DNA of 64,000 nucleotides from Brachyspira aalborgi (GTDB lineage Bacteria; Spirochaetota; Brachyspiria; Brachyspirales; Brachyspiraceae): NCBI RefSeq assembly GCF_008016455.1, contig NZ_SAXU01000001.1, positions 2,128,423 to 2,192,422 of the forward strand, read 5' to 3'. Shown piece by piece: positions 61,943 to 64,000 of this stretch (position 1 is its first letter; each line of letters starts with the position of its first letter). The notes under the pieces were generated by a model. It saw only the letters and a program-made list of their open reading frames with translations, ran no database searches and was not told where the DNA came from. The position numbers and the translations under genes were made by a program.

Positions 61943-62871
61943 TAAATGATGAAGAAAGTTTTTTAATAACGGAATTCAAAACAGAAAGAGAAGAAGATTT
62001 AAATAAAAGACTCGATATTTTTGTAAGCGAAAAACTTAATATAACGCGCTCTCAAGTAAAAAACTATTTAAACTCTATAAAAGTAAACGGACAGAAAAAA
62101 AAATTATCTTATTTATTAAAATTAAACGACATTATAATTATAGAAAATGAAAAAAAATTTATTAAAGAAAATTCTAAAGAAGAACCAAAAGCGGAAAATA
62201 TTTCTTTAAATATAATATACGAAGATAAATATTTAATTATTATAAATAAGCCTAATAATATGAGTGTTCATTGTTCGGTGTCTGAAATGAGCGGAACTTT
62301 AGTAAACGGTTTGCTTTATAATATAAAAGATTTTGATTTTACGGGAAATAAAAACAGAGCGGGCATAATTCATAGACTCGATAAAGATACTTCAGGGCTT
62401 ATAATAGTTGGAAAAAACGCAAATATAGTTTCGTCTATTCAAGAGCAGTTTAAAAAAAGAACGATAAAAAAAATATATCATGCAATATTAGTAGGAATAT
62501 TAAAAGAAAATTTTTTAGAGATTAATTTACCGATTGGACGACATAATTTATACAGAAAAAAAATGACGGTTAGAGAGGATGGAAAAGAAGCTTTAACTTA
62601 TATAAAAGTTTTAAGAAGATTCAAAAATCATACTTTAGCCGAAATAAATTTAAAAACGGGAAGAACGCATCAAATAAGAGTTCACTCCTCTTATAAAGGT
62701 TTTCCCATTGCGGGCGATAAAATTTATTCTAAAAGTTTTTCAAAATATAAAGGCTTAATGCTTTTGTCAAAAGAAATAGAATTTATGCATCCTATTACAA
62801 AAGAGAAAATGAATTTTGAAATAGATTATCCTGAATATTTTAAAAATTTTTTGCATTCAAACGAAATATAA
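61939..62871 (+). CDS. rluD: RluA/RluD-type pseudouridine synthase
   Basis: The 310-residue enzyme has an N-terminal S4 RNA-binding domain (LNKRLDIFVSEKLNITRSQV) and a catalytic domain with the nucleophile Asp in IIHRLDKDTSGLIIV. KTGRTHQIRVHSSYKGFPIAGD also matches the RluA class. It likely modifies 23S rRNA. The exact uridines (RluC or RluD type) cannot be read from sequence alone. It is translationally coupled to lspA. Confidence 0.88.
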   Translation: MINDEESFLITEFKTEREEDLNKRLDIFVSEKLNITRSQVKNYLNSIKVNGQKKKLSYLLKLNDIIIIENEKKFIKENSKEEPKAENISLNIIYEDKYLIIINKPNNMSVHCSVSEMSGTLVNGLLYNIKDFDFTGNKNRAGIIHRLDKDTSGLIIVGKNANIVSSIQEQFKKRTIKKIYHAILVGILKENFLEINLPIGRHNLYRKKMTVREDGKEALTYIKVLRRFKNHTLAEINLKTGRTHQIRVHSSYKGFPIAGDKIYSKSFSKYKGLMLLSKEIEFMHPITKEKMNFEIDYPEYFKNFLHSNEI

Positions 62872-62958
62872 AAAACATTATAAAATTTAAAACTATTAAA
62901 ATAATTTTAATTTTATGTTTTTATAATTTATAACAATTTAAATTTATTATAAAAATTA

Positions 62959-64000
62959 TTACTCTTCTATTTTCAAATGCAACTCTTCAAGCTGCTCCTC
63001 ATCCACAGTGGAAGGACATCCGCTCATTAAACATTGTCCTTTTTGAGTTTTAGGAAAAGCTATAACTTCTCTTATGCTGTCTTGTTTTTGTAAAAGCATT
63101 ACTACTCTGTCTATTCCGAAAGCCATTCCGCACATTGGAGGAGCGCCATATTTCAAAGCGTCAAGCAAGAATCCGAATCTCTCTTTCGCTTTTTCTTCGG
63201 ATATTCCAAGCAAATTAAATATTTTAGCTTGCACAGAACTATCGTAAATTCTCTGTCCGCCGCCGCCGATTTCATTTCCGTTTAAAACCAAATCGTAAGT
63301 GTCGCTTCTAACTTTCAAAGTATCGCTTTCAAGTATCTCCACATCTTCTGGAACTGGAGCGGTAAAAGGGTGATGAGTCGCAGAAATTCTTTTTTCTTTA
63401 TAATCGTATTCAAATAAAGGAAATTCTACAACCCATAAGAAATTTAATTTATCTTTATCGATTAAATTTAATTTTTCGGCTACTTTAATTCTCAAATTTC
63501 CCAAAGCGTCAAAAGTAATTTTCGGAGTATCAGCAACAAAAAATAATAAATCGCCTTTTTCGGCTTTCGTAGTTTCAAGTATTTTATTTTGATTTTCTTT
63601 TGAAAAGAATTTCACTATATTCGATTCTAATCCGTTTTCCGTTACTCTCATCCAAGCGAGTCCTTTAGCTCCGAATATTCCAACATATTTTGTAAAATCG
63701 TCAATATCTTTTCGGCTTAATTTTTCTCCGCCTTTTGCATTTAAACATCTTATTATAAATTTATTATCCAAAGCGTTTTTGAATACTGCAAAATCGCATC
63801 CTCTAACGGCATCTTCAACATTTATAAGTTTTAATTCAAATCTTGTGTCGGGTTTGTCGCTTCCGTAATTTTCCATAACTTCTTTATAAGATAATCGAGG
63901 CAAAGGCAAAGGCAAATCAAAATTATAAACCTCTTTTACGATATCGGCTATTACTTTTTCCATTATTGATAAAAATTCATCCGTGCTTAAAAAAGAAGTT
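62959..64000 (-). CDS. aspS: Aspartyl-tRNA synthetase, 5' part outside the window
   Basis: The visible 347 residues are the C-terminal part of the bacterial class II enzyme. It includes the bacterial GAD insertion (VRGCDFAVFKNALDN), motif 3 GMAFGIDRVVMLLQ, and the closing FPKTQKGQCLMSGCPS. The reading frame continues unbroken to the window end, so the ATG near 63963 is internal. Whether it is discriminating or not cannot be told without the N-terminus. Confidence 0.96.
   Translation of the reverse strand, partial: TSFLSTDEFLSIMEKVIADIVKEVYNFDLPLPLPRLSYKEVMENYGSDKPDTRFELKLINVEDAVRGCDFAVFKNALDNKFIIRCLNAKGGEKLSRKDIDDFTKYVGIFGAKGLAWMRVTENGLESNIVKFFSKENQNKILETTKAEKGDLLFFVADTPKITFDALGNLRIKVAEKLNLIDKDKLNFLWVVEFPLFEYDYKEKRISATHHPFTAPVPEDVEILESDTLKVRSDTYDLVLNGNEIGGGGQRIYDSSVQAKIFNLLGISEEKAKERFGFLLDALKYGAPPMCGMAFGIDRVVMLLQKQDSIREVIAFPKTQKGQCLMSGCPSTVDEEQLEELHLKIEE

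Overview
The window is very AT-rich, and its gene content points to a host-associated spirochaete, most likely Brachyspira. The evidence is a CheX-type chemotaxis phosphatase, lipooligosaccharide genes (receiver-LpxC fusion, HldA-type heptose kinase, KpsF, GT9 transferase), many small lipoproteins with spirochaete-like lipoboxes, an anaerobe's short-chain fatty acid CoA-transferase locus, and leucine-rich-repeat proteins with a 23-residue period. The genus call is inference from gene content; no rRNA or tRNA gene was seen.

Layout. 0-26 kb is mostly core: fabD (partial), a GT-C membrane protein, cheX, an HD-domain protein, a LysM/LytM protein, acylphosphatase, serS, a TrpR-like regulator, hemW, a sigma factor, receiver-LpxC, a GH2 glycosidase, a nonsense-interrupted lipoprotein gene, an AddA-like helicase, an AI-2E family transporter, a GT9 transferase, two lipoproteins and a heptose kinase. 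26.5-31.5 kb holds LRR genes alternating with PDDEXK_4-type nucleases, partly decayed. 31.9-36.4 kb is an array of small toxin-antitoxin-like modules, each bounded by a copy of an ~80-bp remnant of a DNA methyltransferase 3' end. 34.6-38.3 kb adds two unrecognised operons, one with a highly structured leader ahead of a 40-residue basic protein. 38.3-47 kb is a restriction block: a two-gene PLD-SNF2 helicase plus Eco57I-class methyltransferase system, then a probable type II pair with a Dam-like methyltransferase. 47-64 kb returns to core: membrane proteins, rnhB with ylqG/ylqH-like genes, a degenerate HD-GYP protein, yraN, kpsF, lipoproteins, the ato locus, a LysM protein, a MetF-like protein, lspA, an rluD-type gene and aspS (partial).

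Themes. Three simple tandem arrays of 7, 5 and 6 bp sit in upstream or leader regions of a surface-glycan candidate, an abundant-looking lipoprotein and the restriction methyltransferase, so expression may vary by repeat number. The stretch from about 31.5 to 47 kb is a dense defence or accessory island. Its most unusual parts are the toxin-antitoxin array punctuated by methyltransferase tails, the mosaic exchange between two YafQ modules, and the four-hairpin leader with its small basic protein. A degenerate dispersed repeat with GTCATTGYGAG ends marks many junctions.
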